Of a DNA stretch of 40,847 nucleotides, positions 8,820-21,097 are shown piece by piece. Numbering within the stretch: position 1 is the stretch's first letter; every line of letters starts with the position of its first letter. Source of the DNA: Dimargaris cristalligena (Eukaryota > Kickxellomycota > Dimargaritomycetes > Dimargaritales > Dimargaritaceae); NCBI GenBank assembly GCA_027576995.1, contig JANBQC010000030.1, positions 26,404-67,250 of the forward strand. Reading direction: 5' to 3'. The notes under the pieces were generated by a model. That model saw nothing but the letters and a program-made list of their open reading frames with translations, made no database searches and was not told the DNA's origin. A program made the translations under genes and the position numbers.

Positions 8820-11341
8820 ATGGAGGACCTCATTCCCGTCGTGAATCGGCTGCAGGATGTGTTCAATACCGTTGGCCAAGATCAAATCGATCTTCCCCAG
8901 ATCGTAGTAGTCGGGTAAGTTCCGCCGGCTCTATCGGTCCGCCCGTTAACTTGCTCGAATCCGCCGCTCTTTCCAGGGGATTTGCCTATAGCCGGCACCC
9001 TTACTCACTCTTAGTTAGTCTCGTCCTAATAGACCCAACGGGCAGAGCTTAGGGTTCTCCCCCCACCCCTCCTATTTCTCCTATTAACCTAATTGCTAAT
9101 TGTTGTTTACATCTAACTTTAACCCTACCGAACAGATCCCAGTCCTCGGGCAAATCATCGGTCCTAGAAAACCTCGTGGGGCGGGACTTTCTGCCCCGGG
9201 GCACCGGCATCGTCACCCGTCGTCCGCTCGTCCTACAACTAGTAAACGTACCCAAACGGAAACCCTCCCGCCGGCCCCAGTCCTCAGAAACCACTGATAC
9301 CAATGAGGGAGCACCCGCTTCCGAGGGGGACGAAGAGTTCCCCGAACGGGCTCAGTTTCTCCACCTGCCCGACCGCCAGTTCTCCGATTTTGGCGAAGTG
9401 CGCCTGGAAATCCAGCGTGAAACCGAGCGACTCGCTGGGGATAACAAGGGTATTTGCCACACCCCGATTCACCTCAAGATTACTTCGCCCCATGTGCTTA
9501 ATCTGACGCTGGTCGACTTGCCTGGCTTGACCAAAATTCCCGTAGGGGACCAGCCCACCGATATTGAAATGCAAACCCGCGATTTGGTCATGGAGTACAT
9601 TACTAAGCCCAACAGCGTCATTTTAGCCGTTAGCCCCGCCAATGTCGACCTAGTCAACTCGGAAAGTCTCAAGCTGGCCCGTGACGTGGACCCTGACGGT
9701 CGTCGCACCCTGGGAGTGGTCACTAAAATCGACCTGATGGACGGCGGTACCAATGCCCTGGATATCCTCACTGGTCGTGTCTTCCCCCTGCGCCTCGGAT
9801 TTGTGGGCATTGTGAACCGGAGTCAACAGGACACTCTGGCCGCCAAGCCCATTCAGGAAGCCCTTAAGTTTGAGCGCGAGTTTTTCCGGAAAGAACCCGT
9901 TTACCGGGCGATTGCCAACCGCTGTGGCACGTCCCATCTGTCCAAGATTCTTAACCAGGTTCTCATGAACCACATTCGCGAAAAGCTGCCCGACATTAAA
10001 ACCAAAATTAATGCCCTTATCAGCCAGACCGAGCAGGAGCTGGCCTCATACGGGGCCCCTGCCCTCGCGGGCCAGGGCAATCCTGCCACCCTATTTTTGC
10101 GCTTACTGACCCAATTTTCTAACCAGTACAACTCCTCTATTGAGGGTAACGGGACTGACCTAGGCACAACCGAACTCTGCGGTGGAGCCCGCCTCTACTA
10201 CATTTTCAATAATATTTACGGCGCCGCTCTGGACAGCATTAACCCGTGCGCCAATTTAACCGACCATGATATTCGGATGGCCATCCGTAACTCCACCGGT
10301 CCGCGCCCTTCCCTGTTTGTCCCTGAGCTGGCCTTTGAGCTTCTAGTCAAGCCTCAGATCAAGTGCCTCGAGTCTCCCAGTCAGCGCTGCGTCCAGCTGG
10401 CCTACGAAGAGCTGATGAAGATTTGCCAGTCTTGCGGTAGCAAGGAGCTGCAAAAATACCCCAGACTCTATGCCAAGGTCATCGAGGTCGTGTCTGATCT
10501 ACTCCGGGAACGCGTGGCTCCCACGGTACAGTATGTTGAGAGCCTCATCAGTATCCAGCGGTCGTACATAAACACCAACCACCCGGATTTTATCGGAGGC
10601 AGCGGAGCCCTGGTTGATCTACAGCGCAAGGCTGAGGCCAAGAAGCGCGAGTCCTACGCCTCGGCCCGGAGCCATCGGTCGGCTGGTTACGATGACCCGG
10701 CCGATATGGACGACCATGGTGGGGTGAGCGACTCCGACTCGGCTAATCTGGCTGGCCGTGTCCGGCCGCATCCCGCTCGGGGCTCCCTCTCATTGCCCTA
10801 CCGGCCCCACTCGGTTGCTGGGGTCCACTCCCAGGCACGGTCGAATGCGCCCCCTTCGGGAGATAAGTTCCTCAACTACTTTTTCGGCGGGGGTAAGACG
10901 GATTCCATGTTTCTCGGCGACGACGTCAAGCGGCCTTCGTTGCCAATACCTAACCGGGTCAAGGAAAGTAACACTCCCTCCATCTCGTTGCCGGGCGACG
11001 AGGACGTTATGCATGAGTTAACGTCGCGGTTTGATCAGAGCTGCGATACCAACCCCGATCGCGACCAGCTGGAAACCGAACTGATCCGGTCCTTGATCTC
11101 ATCGTACTTTGGTATCGTCCGCAAGTGTATCCAGGACCTGGTCCCGAAGGCCATTATGCACCTGCTAGTCAACTTTACCCGCGAAATTCTCCAGAACCGA
11201 TTGGTCGAAACCTTGTATAAGGATGTCCTTATGGAGGAACTTCTCCAGGAGGACGAGTCTTTGATTGCCGAGCGCACCAAGTGCGAGTCCATGCTGGAGG
11301 TGTACCGGAAGGCCTTTGCCATTATCAGCGAGGCCCCCTAG
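8820..11341 (+). CDS. DNM1: Dynamin-related GTPase, mitochondrial/peroxisomal fission
   Basis: Large dynamin-superfamily GTPase that oligomerises around organelles and constricts them. Exons 8820-8914 and 9136-11341, 766 aa (yeast Dnm1 757). The phase-2 intron splits the P-loop codon; joining gives GSQSSGKS (32-39). Other G motifs: GTG switch-I threonine (T55), DLPG (159-162), TKID (228-231) and NRSQ (259-262). A middle/stalk domain follows to about residue 510 (YINTNHPDF). A Ser/Pro/Gly-rich insert B (about 515-670) contains FLNYFFGGG. The GED (about 676-766) has [19 protein letters not shown] and LVNF, closer to Dnm1/Drp1 than to Vps1. An acidic insert (about 75-105) in the G domain also fits Dnm1. 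No PH domain or C-terminal PRD, as expected. The Dnm1 assignment rests on the GED and both inserts. Confidence 0.93.
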
Positions 11342-12107
11342 GTGCGCGAGCCTCGGTACCTATAAATGAATGACTTGCCAGCTATTTTTAATGATGTTGG
11401 ACTCTCTTTTCATCCTATTTATATACATAATGACCCACCTATCCCTATTCCCATTTCCCCTTTTTGCCCTTATACTATTTCCCTCTTTCGATTTGCCATT
11501 TTTATCGCCGCTATTTCCATTATTCGTGCCCGCTTGATTATTTGGAGGGCCTCTTAACAGTAATAAACCTGATTTCCTTCCAGTCCGTGCTGTGGTTTTC
11601 AATATGTAGGCGATTTTGTTCTTTAAACTGGAGCACAGCTGTCCAAAATAGATACTGCCTAAACTTAAATTGAAAAGTGGTAGTCACTACTGAATCGAAG
11701 TGGGGAGACGCTTCATAATCATTTTTGCCCGCTTAATTTAGCATAGACTGGCCCGGCCACTGGGTAGAGTGATCCAATAATGTATGTGATAATTGGAACT
11801 GGGGCTCGTTTAATGACAAGCCACACGTATCCGTAACGTGGCTGTTCAGGGTTCCTCCCACGGCATGGTCCTGTATACTGAATGGTATAGAAGAGGAACC
11901 TTCACATGACTGTCTGAATTCCAGCTTTTCTAGCGCTTGGCCATCTCTTTTGCATCCGGTTGTTCCATTTAATTCCTACACTTTAGTTTTTTGATTGCCC
12001 GACTCTCCGCCCTATTCCTGCCGGTTTCCCATCCGAACATTCCCACCTACTCAACCAACCAACCCCCCCCTCATTGTGCGTATACTTTGACCAGCTGCCT
12101 TAGTGAG
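11342..12107. other. DNM1 3' flank and ALG7 promoter region
   Basis: An AT-rich 3' flank is followed by a short upstream region of ALG7 that ends in a C-rich stretch before the ATG. The 60-80 codon open stretches on both strands at 11360-11673 look like low-complexity AT shadow. No gene is seen. Confidence 0.5.
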
Positions 12108-14191
12108 ATGGGGCTTGTAGCTTGGTCCGTGGCCGCCGCCGCGGGGGCCGTTGTCCTTAGTCACACGATAGTGGACCCTTTGGTCGTCATTGGGTATTTC
12201 TCGGTGGTGGCTGGTTTCGTCGCCTGGCGTTTAATACCGCTTCTTTCGGATATTTTCTTCGAGGCCCGTTTGGCTGGGAATGATGTTAATAAGGCCCACC
12301 GGCCCCTAATGTAAGTTGATTGAGTGGTTAAGTTGGTGTCCCAAACCCTTTTTGCCCTTAATCAGGATTATCGTATGGACACGATAGGTCCAATAATTGA
12401 ATTGATACTACTCACTTAGGGATTGATACAGGTTCTTTTATCTCGTGCGTATTCTGCCTACGCACATTCGTTCCTCATTGGTGATGATCCCCTCTTAACC
12501 TATTGTTGGAATTTACTCACCCCTCGAATCCAGTTTCTTCATTATCCCAATGGTTATTTCAAACCGATAATAGCCCGGAAAGCCTAGGTATTGTTGTGGC
12601 CACCATTTATTTGATGGCCCTGTTTCTGTTCATCCCTTTCCCCTTTAAACAATGGTTTGCCCAAGACGACCGGACAGAGGGTATCCGCACTTTTCCGTTC
12701 CAAAAGGTACGCCAAGGAGGTCTCCTCCAACTGCGCTGCCGGTCTCCAATGTAATCTATTGATGATCTACTCCGGTGCCCGCCCTTTTGCTAGTCATGAA
12801 TGTCACCACCACTTCTTATTGCACCACTTGCTACATTGGCTAATATTGCATACTTACCTATTTTTGATTTGGCATTTCCAGCTGGGGGAGTTTCTAGCGG
12901 CTCTACTATGTTTGCAGAGTATGGTGTTCCTTGGATTCGCCGATGACGTGTTTAATATCCGATGGCGCTATAAATTACTCATGCCCACAGTCGCGTCCGT
13001 TCCATTGCTTATGGGCTACTATCTTTCCGATGGCGTGACCTATATGATCGTACCGTTGCCCTTCCGCCCAATCTTTGGCCAAATCCTTAACATCGGTAAG
13101 TGCCTGGTTTTAGTTCGGTAGATGGGCCATTATTCGGACAATGATTTACACCGCGGGGTGGCCACTAGCTCATCTATATATAGGTTAGGTTGTAACCTCC
13201 AGATCACCACTGCACAGTGGCGTATCGTTTGATTGGGTCCCTTTATTCCGACCATCAGGGGGTTCGTCTAGGGGCATATCCATTAAACCCTGGCGAGTGT
13301 GGCTTCTTTTCCTCAGTCACCTCGAGTTTGGCATTGGCTGCACCTGTGTACAGCACCCATTCGAAGCTTGCGCTGGACGCGAACCTCTTTAGATGGCGGG
13401 CTGATTGCTGACTGGGTACTATTATTCTATCTTTCGTATGATTTCTTGGTCGGGGTTGGTTTTGTATAGGGATCCTCTACTACGTGTACATTGTTATGTT
13501 GACCATCTTTTGTACCAACTCCATCAATATTTTGGCGGGAATCAACGGTGTGGAGGCCGGCCAGTCCCTTATTATCGCCATTTCGATTGCCATCAACGAT
13601 TTGCTCTATGTCAATGGCCCGGACAAGCCCGCCGCGGATGTGCATCTATTTTCGCTCTATTTCATGCTACCATTCATTGCTGTCACCACCGCCTTGCTGT
13701 GGCACAACTGGTACCCCGCCCGGGTATTCGTCGGGGACACCTATTGCTATTTTGCCGGGATGACCTTCGCGGTGGTGGGGATCGTCGGCCACTTCAGTAA
13801 AACCGTACTCCTCATGTTTATTCCGCAGATTGTCAACTTCATTTACTCCACGCCCCAGCTTTTCCACATTATACCGTGTCCCCGTCACCGGCTGCCCCGA
13901 CTTAACCCCGAAACGGGACTCCTGGAGCCCAGTCGGGCTCCTCTGCAGGAACTATCCCCCCTCGGTCACACCCTGGCGCGGTTACTGAATGGGGTGGGTT
14001 TGACCCGGTTCACCTATAACGCCGACCAAACTCCGGCGGAAATGACCAATTTGACCTTATTGAATCTTATCCTTATCTACACTGGTCCGCTCCACGAACA
14101 GACCCTGGCCGGGGTCGTGATGGCGCTTCAAGTGATTGGGAGCGGAGTTGCCTTCACGATTCGCTACAAGCTGGTCCACTTTTTTTACTAA
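12108..14191 (+). CDS. ALG7: UDP-GlcNAc:dolichyl-phosphate GlcNAc-1-P transferase
   Basis: Catalyses the first committed step of N-glycosylation in the ER membrane: transfer of GlcNAc-1-phosphate from UDP-GlcNAc to dolichyl phosphate (the tunicamycin target; human DPAGT1). Exons 12108-12310, 12574-12706, 12882-13095 and 13470-14191; all junctions are phase-consistent, giving 423 aa (human 408). Joining exons 1 and 2 restores NKAHRPLIPESLG. Exon 3 carries the catalytic acidic motif GFADDVFNIRWRYKLL. Exon 4 carries TNSINILAGINGVEAGQS, HNWYPARVFVGDTYCYFAGM, GHFSKT and the basic loop PCPRHRLPRL. Around ten hydrophobic segments are present. The donors are GTAAG, GTACG and GTAAG. The start is the first ATG in frame; the N-terminal span follows immediately. 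The largest intron (13096-13469) holds nothing recognisable. Confidence 0.96.
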
Positions 14192-17100
14192 GGGATCACG
14201 GGGTTGGGAGGGTTCCAATTATGGGAAATGCCACTTCCTGGCTATCTGATCGAAACCATATCCACGGAATCAGTAGTAGTTACAGGGGCTTGAATTGTAA
14301 AATACCAGGCCAACCGATCCCTCACTGCCCGTGCGGCTCGTGGCTGGACGTTTGGGGGCTGGTTGATGCTGAATACCTGTTATATTTGTTGTAGTTACAT
14401 AAACAGTTTAATTACATATTACGGCTGTAGCTCTTTTTCCGGTTGCGATTGGCGCATTGGTCTCCACGATTGGGCAGCGAGGCTGGCTCGCCTTCCGTCC
14501 CTTGGAGTATCGTGGTCGCTCTCATAGCTGATGCCTTGCCAACCTCATTCCCAGTTTGGTCCATATTATATGACCACGCCAAAACTCAACAAAGAGTGGG
14601 TTAGCGCATGGGAAACCCGTGGTTATTAAACACACCAATGACAGTCAGGCGATGTCTGTACGATTCCCACCTTAGCTTGCATTGGATTTCATCCGCCTTT
14701 GGCTAAAATTCATTTGGTGTAAGAACCCGGTGAGAAATGAGAGGAAACCTCTCGGAGTCCATTCTTCCACCCTAACCAAACGGGCTACATAGAGCCACAG
14801 ACTAGTCAAATTAGTCTACGCTAGTTGCGAATGTGCATTTCAAAGACGCCATTCGTGGATTTAATAATGTGTCTAATTCGAGCGTTGTTTGTTTCCCTGG
14901 ATAGTCTAAATGGGCTAGCAATACCACCATGCAAACGACAGCAAATACACCCAAACCGGTGGCTGTTGGTACACATGAGGTCTAGTATCATCTGATTCAT
15001 CAAGCGCTACCTTTGTTTCGAAAAGGATGCTGCTGGACCCCTCTGAGGGGTTGGCCACGGGGTATAGGTTTCAACTGATCGAACAAAGCCACAGCTAGGG
15101 TGCGGGAAGGGAGAAGAGGGTGCCTTGTTTGGTATAGCCGCCGTTCCACTGCAATGTTAGTAGAGCTGGGGAGTAATCCGTTACTTTTTTATGGCAGGCC
15201 GGGATAGCGTAGGAGAGGACTTTGAAACCCCCGGCTTAACCGCAGGCATTTCGAAGGAGCAAGTACAGGTGATGCGGGGTGGCCAACTTGAATGTCGAAA
15301 CGAGGGTCTGTAGTCGGCCGGGCTGATGGGCGAGCCAAGGACAGAGGGGCTCGCGCTGATTAAGTGGATCACACTTTTTATTTCGACTGCCGAAATCATA
15401 CGCTCTGGCCTATTTCCAACTCCGCCAAAGGGTATTGGAATTCTAGTTTGCCGGTATATCCCCACCGCGTTCCTCCCACCCAGGCTTCCTGAGATATTTG
15501 GTATTAAAAGGTAGAGTGCTTTGTTTGACTGAACGGAGTTTAGAATTATTAGTAGTTCGGTGATATCACCAGCTCCTTCCCAAGCGTAAGTAACGTCGAA
15601 GCCCGATGGCGCAATGTTTGTACGGTGGGAAGCCTCACCTGACTTCCAATCACTTGCTGGCCGCGGGGTCCCTTTGTCACTTCCCCATCCGCCAGCGCGT
15701 TACGGGAGGCATTGTTTGGCTGCGTGGATTGCAAGAACGTGGGCATTCGAATACCAATATACGGCTCACTGGTAATGTAATGGGTAAAACAACAAATAGA
15801 AAGTGCACCATGCGAATATACCGGGTTCACAGGGAAACCTAAACTGAAGAAGGGGGTGGTCAAGCCATTCTAGTCAACTCGCCCTCATACTCGGCTGGCA
15901 GGCCACGGACTTCTCGAAATGATCTTTCTCAATGTGTTTCAGGATAGTCGCTGCGTCGGAAAGAAAGGGGGAAAGTCGACATGTTCGGTCCCAGCATAAT
16001 GTCAAATAGTTATCTATACGTCATCATATGGTCTGACTACCCCAGGGGTCTTGTCTGACTTTACCTAGTCACTGGGTCGGCCCTACGCGGTGCAGCACAG
16101 GTTATACTTGAAATAACCAACCCATCGCGAAGGGAGCCGTCATTTTCATTAGCTATACTTGGGAGGCTCACAAATACCTTCACAATTCATTTAGGGCCTT
16201 CATTAAATTACAGTCCAGCTTCACATTGGGCCTGCGCCGGGCTCGGCTGTAGTAATCCGCTGGCCATTCCTGGAAAAGTTGAGAGTGGTCGCCTGGGCCC
16301 CATCCCTACAGGGCATCGTTTACTCTTACCGCTTTGGGCCAAAGTTATTGCGGGGTCTTTGTTCGGGCTCCCGTTAAGGGTTTGTGGGAAACCCAGCCTA
16401 CTCCCATGGCACGCGAGAACCACAGCAAACAATGGGGAAGTTGGCTATGGCAATGGTGCTCGCTAGTTTAATCTCTTCCACACCACAACGTTCCCAACGT
16501 GCTGGGGGACATGGCCTCCATTGTTTAGTTTCGCCGGTCTCTGGAAGACCAATGGCAAAGTTTTACATGCAGCGGACACGCCCGGCGTGCTGATGTTTGT
16601 TCCAAACGAGCGCCCGTCCCCGCCGGCCCAGTTCGCTTATTGGGAGGCCCAATCCATAGAGAACATATAATGTACCCCCCATGGTCAGTGCAGGCAGATA
16701 GGTATGTCTGTCTGAGCGGGTACTTCGGTGATAGGGAAGGGGGGCAGTTTCCCATGGACTGTTTCAAGCTGGCCTTAGCGCTCGGGCATCGCGTGCGGCC
16801 CTTCGCCACTGGACCACTGCCTCCCTGTGATCGAAGTGACTGGAGGTGGTGGCCGTAACACATTCCAGCCGTGAGAAGATATTGTGAGGCTGAGTCAAGC
16901 CAGGGTTTACATTGGATTTTACCACCTCCATGGCCCCAACGCAATAATAGCTATTGGACGGCAGTACTCTTACCCATTAGGTCGGTATGAGACCAATAGT
17001 ACCAAATAAGCTATATTGAACAAATGGGCTCGGGAACCTGCACCGGATTATAGACCTGCGGCCGTCTACTATAACGAGTACATGGGGTCCCATTTCTATT

Positions 17101-19800
17101 AATAATACACTAGAGGCGGGGGAACCCTTCTAGACTGGGTCATAAACAGAGCTGACTCATTCCCGCAATTCGGTCATTTCTACTGTCGCGAAACACCGGA
17201 ATTCCCAGTAGGCACGCGTATTCATGTTTGAATATCCCCAAGCTTGGTTCAACATAACCATACGAAAAACCACTGCAAGGCCCCATGGACGAGCCTCCCC
17301 TACCTTGGCCGCCATGGTATCGATGGGCGAATTCAGGGAGGATCCGTCTTTCCATACACACAAAATAAAAAAAGAAGCTAGAATGTTACGCCAACTAGTC
17401 AGCGGAGGAGGGCGGTGTACCTACCTGAGTTACCTAGCCTCCGCTAATGGCGATTTCAGTAGCCGGCGGGGGAACTAATTAAATCTACTTTCGTCAAGTT
17501 TTCCGCTTTTTAAATAATCGCCAATGTCCGTTTGTTTCCGGTGTGAAATGGCTGCGTTTAAGAAGCATCAGCGAAAAACCAGCTAAAGTGAAATACTTGA
17601 GCATTTCCCGAATTAGATGCACGATGATGGGGATATGTTGGTGCAGATTCATTATTATTTTTTTTGCCGCGCTTTTAAATATATTAAATATTCCATAATA
17701 AACAATATGCACCCTCCACTTACGGAAGACAAGTGTTGGCTGGCGAGTGTCAATGGGTAATGCTCTTCCAAACCAACATATTGCGAAGTATGATTGCGTG
17801 GAAATCCATAATGAAATGGGCGAGCTGAGCCAAGACACTGCCCCATGGGGGAAACCTCCTAGTTATGGCAGACCCTATATTTTCCCAGACCTTTTCCACA
17901 TTTGGTCTGACAAAGGGGAACAGGTGAGAGTCCGGACTGACAGCTGGGGGAGGAAATGGCGTTAACTGCTGAAGCTGGTTGTGGGTAGCGTCGGCCATTG
18001 TAGTGGGGTGCTGCAACCAAGACCCGATTCTTTTAGGCATAATTAGCCAGCCTTTTTCTTCCGCGCTCGCGGCCGGCTCATACCAACATGCCTTGACGTT
18101 ACACCCCTTTTTCCTGAAAACCCCCGTCCCAAAACTAACATATTTCTCCAGTCCGGCACCACACGGTTAGGTGGATCCTTATCACTGTGGTCGATTGTTG
18201 AATCCATTTATTGGATATACAACCATGCTCTAACAATAACTTTCCCACCATTTTTGGGAGTTTCATAGTTTAACGATATTTGGGGTATTCCTTCATTTAA
18301 GGCAGTACCACAAAAACCAAGCGGGCTAAGGAATACGGAGTTTTTTTAATAACTAGAGTATTTCTTGGAAAAGGAGGGAGGGGTTGAAAGGTCATTTGTA
18401 AATATTGTCCGGCCTTGGCTCTGAATAAGGGGTCCCAATTGGTAGATGAGAGTACCTAGGAGTCCTCATGATGGCGACAACTGATAACCAACCCCTCCCC
18501 CCTAGTATATCATGGGTGGTCGGGTAAATATAGTAACAATTTGGGAAATGTTGATTAAACGCATATCGGAATGATAGCGAGAGCATTCGGCGGTTGGCTG
18601 CCCCAAATCCCGTCCATTGGGTGGTACTCAGGGGGGCGGCAGCTAAAAAGAGAGGGGCATATCGGCGGGTCTGGGCCCAGGGATTTACGCCATATGGGCG
18701 AGTGGGTTAACAGTTGAGATCGTGAAGAGGAGAATCTTCATAATTAGCCGACCGGTCGTTTCCATTTACCAATGGTGTTGTCCAGGCTAGGCTGAGCTGA
18801 CTGTTACGGGATAAATCAACCGATGCACCCTACCGTGCGTACAAAAGTCCAATAATTCCACATTAAAAGTATTTCCGGCGCTATAGGGGCGAATGAATTG
18901 AAAAGCTATAATTGATGGAATAAACCGGAAGCCCCGTGGGCTAATGGCGTTTAAGAAAGGGTTGGGGTGATACGGGCCATGGCTTAATTCGGGCAGAGCC
19001 TATATTGTGTTGCCGTTTTTCCACTGAGATGGCCTTGTCATCCATAATAAATGGTAGCCATAGTCAATAGCCGGCCATGTAGCCGCATGAAATAATCAAA
19101 CAATTTCATATTAAGTCGGGCTGAGAAAGCGGAGGAGGAGGAGGAGAAGGGCTTCATATTGAAGGTCTCAATCAGCGGTGGGGGCATCGTCGACCGCCAA
19201 AATGTTGGAAATGTACTGCTTACGAACGGATCATTCATTAGATGCGTATCCCCTACATTCGACCCGGTGGTGGTCACTGCGAGGGCTTGCTATGGAATAT
19301 ACGAACGATTAAGGTAAAGAAGGAGCAGGGATGCTCCCCGCCCCCTCCTTCCTACCGCGAAGCTTCCCGCGCAAATTAAATCATAAAATGGTTAATGACC
19401 ACTGTAAAGAACAGCACACCTAGGGCCGGCTCACTCTGGCTGGGATAGACGTAGGGCAAATACGGGTGGCCGGCCCTAAGAAGGAGTGACAATGAGGTCT
19501 GGCCCAAGGGCGGGTCAAGTGTTCTCCCACCCAATATATTATCCCTTTTTTATGGACTTTGTTCACGGCCAACGTTGAGGTAGTAGTATACCGAGTGGAG
19601 GCCGCCACGACCTGTCAACAACTAGGCAACCCCTAGTGAAGGAGGGGGAGGTCAGGCCTTCTAAGTACACCAATATACTACATAGTGTAAATGAACACAG
19701 GTGTTCGAGGTACAAATTTCCGTTCAAGCCTGACTTTGGCCCTACCTTGTGTTTGGGCTACTACAGCGAATAGAATAATGAGACTCGTAGATCAGACGCA
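14192..19800. other. 5.6-kb gene-poor region
   Basis: No protein family, tRNA, rRNA, snRNA or transposon signature was recognised on either strand. Open stretches reach at most 139 codons (minus strand, 16525-16944) and 114 codons (minus strand, 17494-17838). Neither has a recognisable domain, and short exons joined by GTAAG donors that restore a known family were not found. Base composition drifts between GC-rich patches (about 16.2-16.9 kb) and AT-rich patches (about 17.5-17.7 and 18.2-18.4 kb). A nested stem-loop at 14464-14515 is reported as a finding. Confidence 0.6.
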
Positions 19801-19855
19801 GCCCCATTGACCCCCCCTCTCCCTATCCACCCCGCTTCGCTTGGCCCAAGGTCTT

Positions 19856-19862
19856 TATAAAA
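19856..19862 (+). promoter_or_regulatory. TATA box of the tafazzin gene
   Basis: TATAAAA, about 280 bp upstream of the chosen ATG. It lies inside the in-frame upstream open stretch that reaches back to 19841, which argues against a start upstream of it. Confidence 0.6.
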
Positions 19863-19952
19863 CCACCGGCTGCCCCCCCTCTTGGGTCCCAGAATTTCCT
19901 TGTAGACCATCCCTTCTCTATTACTCTACGCCCAGCTCGTCGCGTTCTTCAG

Positions 19953-20000
19953 ATGTACACGCCTCCCTTTGGCTTCCTCGCCTCCATCCCTGTGGTCTAA
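19953..20000 (+). promoter_or_regulatory. upstream ORF in the tafazzin leader
   Basis: ATG at 19953 opens a 15-codon reading frame (MYTPPFGFLASIPVV, stop at 19998-20000). It is out of frame with the main ORF and lies between the TATA box and the main ATG. It is the only ATG in that interval, so ribosomes scanning this leader would meet it first. Regulation of translation is an inference. Confidence 0.4.
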
Positions 20001-20137
20001 TTTTGAATATCTCTATTAAATCCTTCGTTACCACCGACATTTCGTCGTCAAACCAAGCTTCTAGACAATCCACTAACCAACTCTCCTGTTCCGTATTTTG
20101 GTCCAGAGACACACACACCATCATTAAATATATCACC

Positions 20138-21097
20138 ATGGCGTTTCATTTCTCGTGTAAATTCCTACCCCCCGTCGCCCACCACCCGGGCCCACATTCG
20201 TTTCCTGGACGCCAGCGTTCACAGCGTCAGCCCAAGCGCTGTGCACCAGCCGAACCCAAGCGACTACCTAAGCAGCTGTTGACGGCCGCTGATTGGGACC
20301 TCGCCCGTGAGCTCAGACGCAAATATGAATATGTGACCCACACTGCCACGCCAACGTTTTTCCATCTACTTTGGCAAATGCTGAGTTTTGTCACCCTTGC
20401 CGCGGTGGCCTTCCTTTCCAAGGGTTTCATGAATCTCTTTACCACCACCGAGGTGGTGAATGCCCAGTGTCTCATTGACATACTAGATGAACGGGAAACC
20501 ACACCCCGCCCCCTCATAACAGTGGCCAACCACATATCCGCCCTGGATGACCCCTTGTTGTGGGGTTTCCTGCCCCTCCGCCAACTGCTGAACCGTAACA
20601 AGGTGCGGTGGTGCCTGGCTGCCAAGGAGCTCCTCTTTACCAACCGCCTGTTCATCACCTTTTTCACCCTCGGTCAGACGATGCCCCTCGCTCGGGGGGC
20701 CGGCATTTTCCAGCCCTACCTCGATAATGCCATCCACCGCCTAAACCAAAACAAGTGGGTCCATCTATTTCCCGAAGGCAAAATTGACCAAACGCCCGCC
20801 TTCTCCTATTTCCGGTGGGGCGTCGCCCGGTTAGTCATGGAGGCCGACGCGACTCCCCTGGTCGTTCCCATTTGGCACACCGGCATGGATAAGCTGTTCC
20901 CGACGGAACCCTCTCGCCGGCCGCTCGTCCTGGGCCAGCGCATGAAGATAGTCGTCGGGGAGCCACTCGACTTCGCACCCCTGCTTCAACAAAGCCGGCT
21001 CGAAAACTGGTCACCAGCTGTAACACGCGCCCGGATAACGGAGCGCGTGAAGGAGGCCATTCAGCTCCTAGAGAAGAAACATCGCATTCCCGCTTAA
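20138..21097 (+). CDS. TAZ1: Tafazzin-type phospholipid-lysophospholipid transacylase
   Basis: Mitochondrial acyltransferase that remodels the acyl chains of cardiolipin. Intronless, 319 aa. The PlsC-type motifs are plain: NHISALDD with HX4D catalytic pair H132/D137, the RWCLAAKELLF block (about 157-167), FPEGK (211-215) in the substrate-binding segment, and the tafazzin-type PIWHTGMDKLFP (about 244-255). A hydrophobic segment (about 80-97) precedes the catalytic domain, as in Taz1, where it anchors the protein in the intermembrane-space leaflet. The first 50 residues are a basic, Pro/His/Arg-rich extension with no acidic residue before E39. The start has an ACCATGG context and is the first ATG in frame; the frame stays open upstream to 19841, but through the TATA box. 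It converges on the ABHD11-type gene. Confidence 0.93.
   Translation: MAFHFSCKFLPPVAHHPGPHSFPGRQRSQRQPKRCAPAEPKRLPKQLLTAADWDLARELRRKYEYVTHTATPTFFHLLWQMLSFVTLAAVAFLSKGFMNLFTTTEVVNAQCLIDILDERETTPRPLITVANHISALDDPLLWGFLPLRQLLNRNKVRWCLAAKELLFTNRLFITFFTLGQTMPLARGAGIFQPYLDNAIHRLNQNKWVHLFPEGKIDQTPAFSYFRWGVARLVMEADATPLVVPIWHTGMDKLFPTEPSRRPLVLGQRMKIVVGEPLDFAPLLQQSRLENWSPAVTRARITERVKEAIQLLEKKHRIPA

Noticed and set aside
13217..13411. Short ORF within the third ALG7 intron
   Set aside because: The ALG7 protein joins perfectly across the intron (NIG to ILYYVY) and nothing else supports a gene here.
16525..16944. 139-codon minus-strand ORF in the gene-poor block
   Set aside because: No recognisable motif, mixed Cys/His/Gly composition typical of a random open stretch, and no splice-linked neighbours.
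17494..17838. 114-codon minus-strand ORF with hydrophobic stretches
   Set aside because: AT-rich sequence yields Ile/Phe/Leu/Lys-rich chance translation; no family recognised.
19841..20137. In-frame N-terminal extension of the tafazzin ORF
   Set aside because: It has no ATG and includes the TATA box, so it is leader and promoter sequence that happens to lack stops.
14192..20137. tRNA, 5S, U-snRNA or retrotransposon signatures in the gene-poor block
   Set aside because: Scanned by eye for T-arm, snRNA core and reverse transcriptase or integrase motifs; none was found. A covariance-model search would be decisive.
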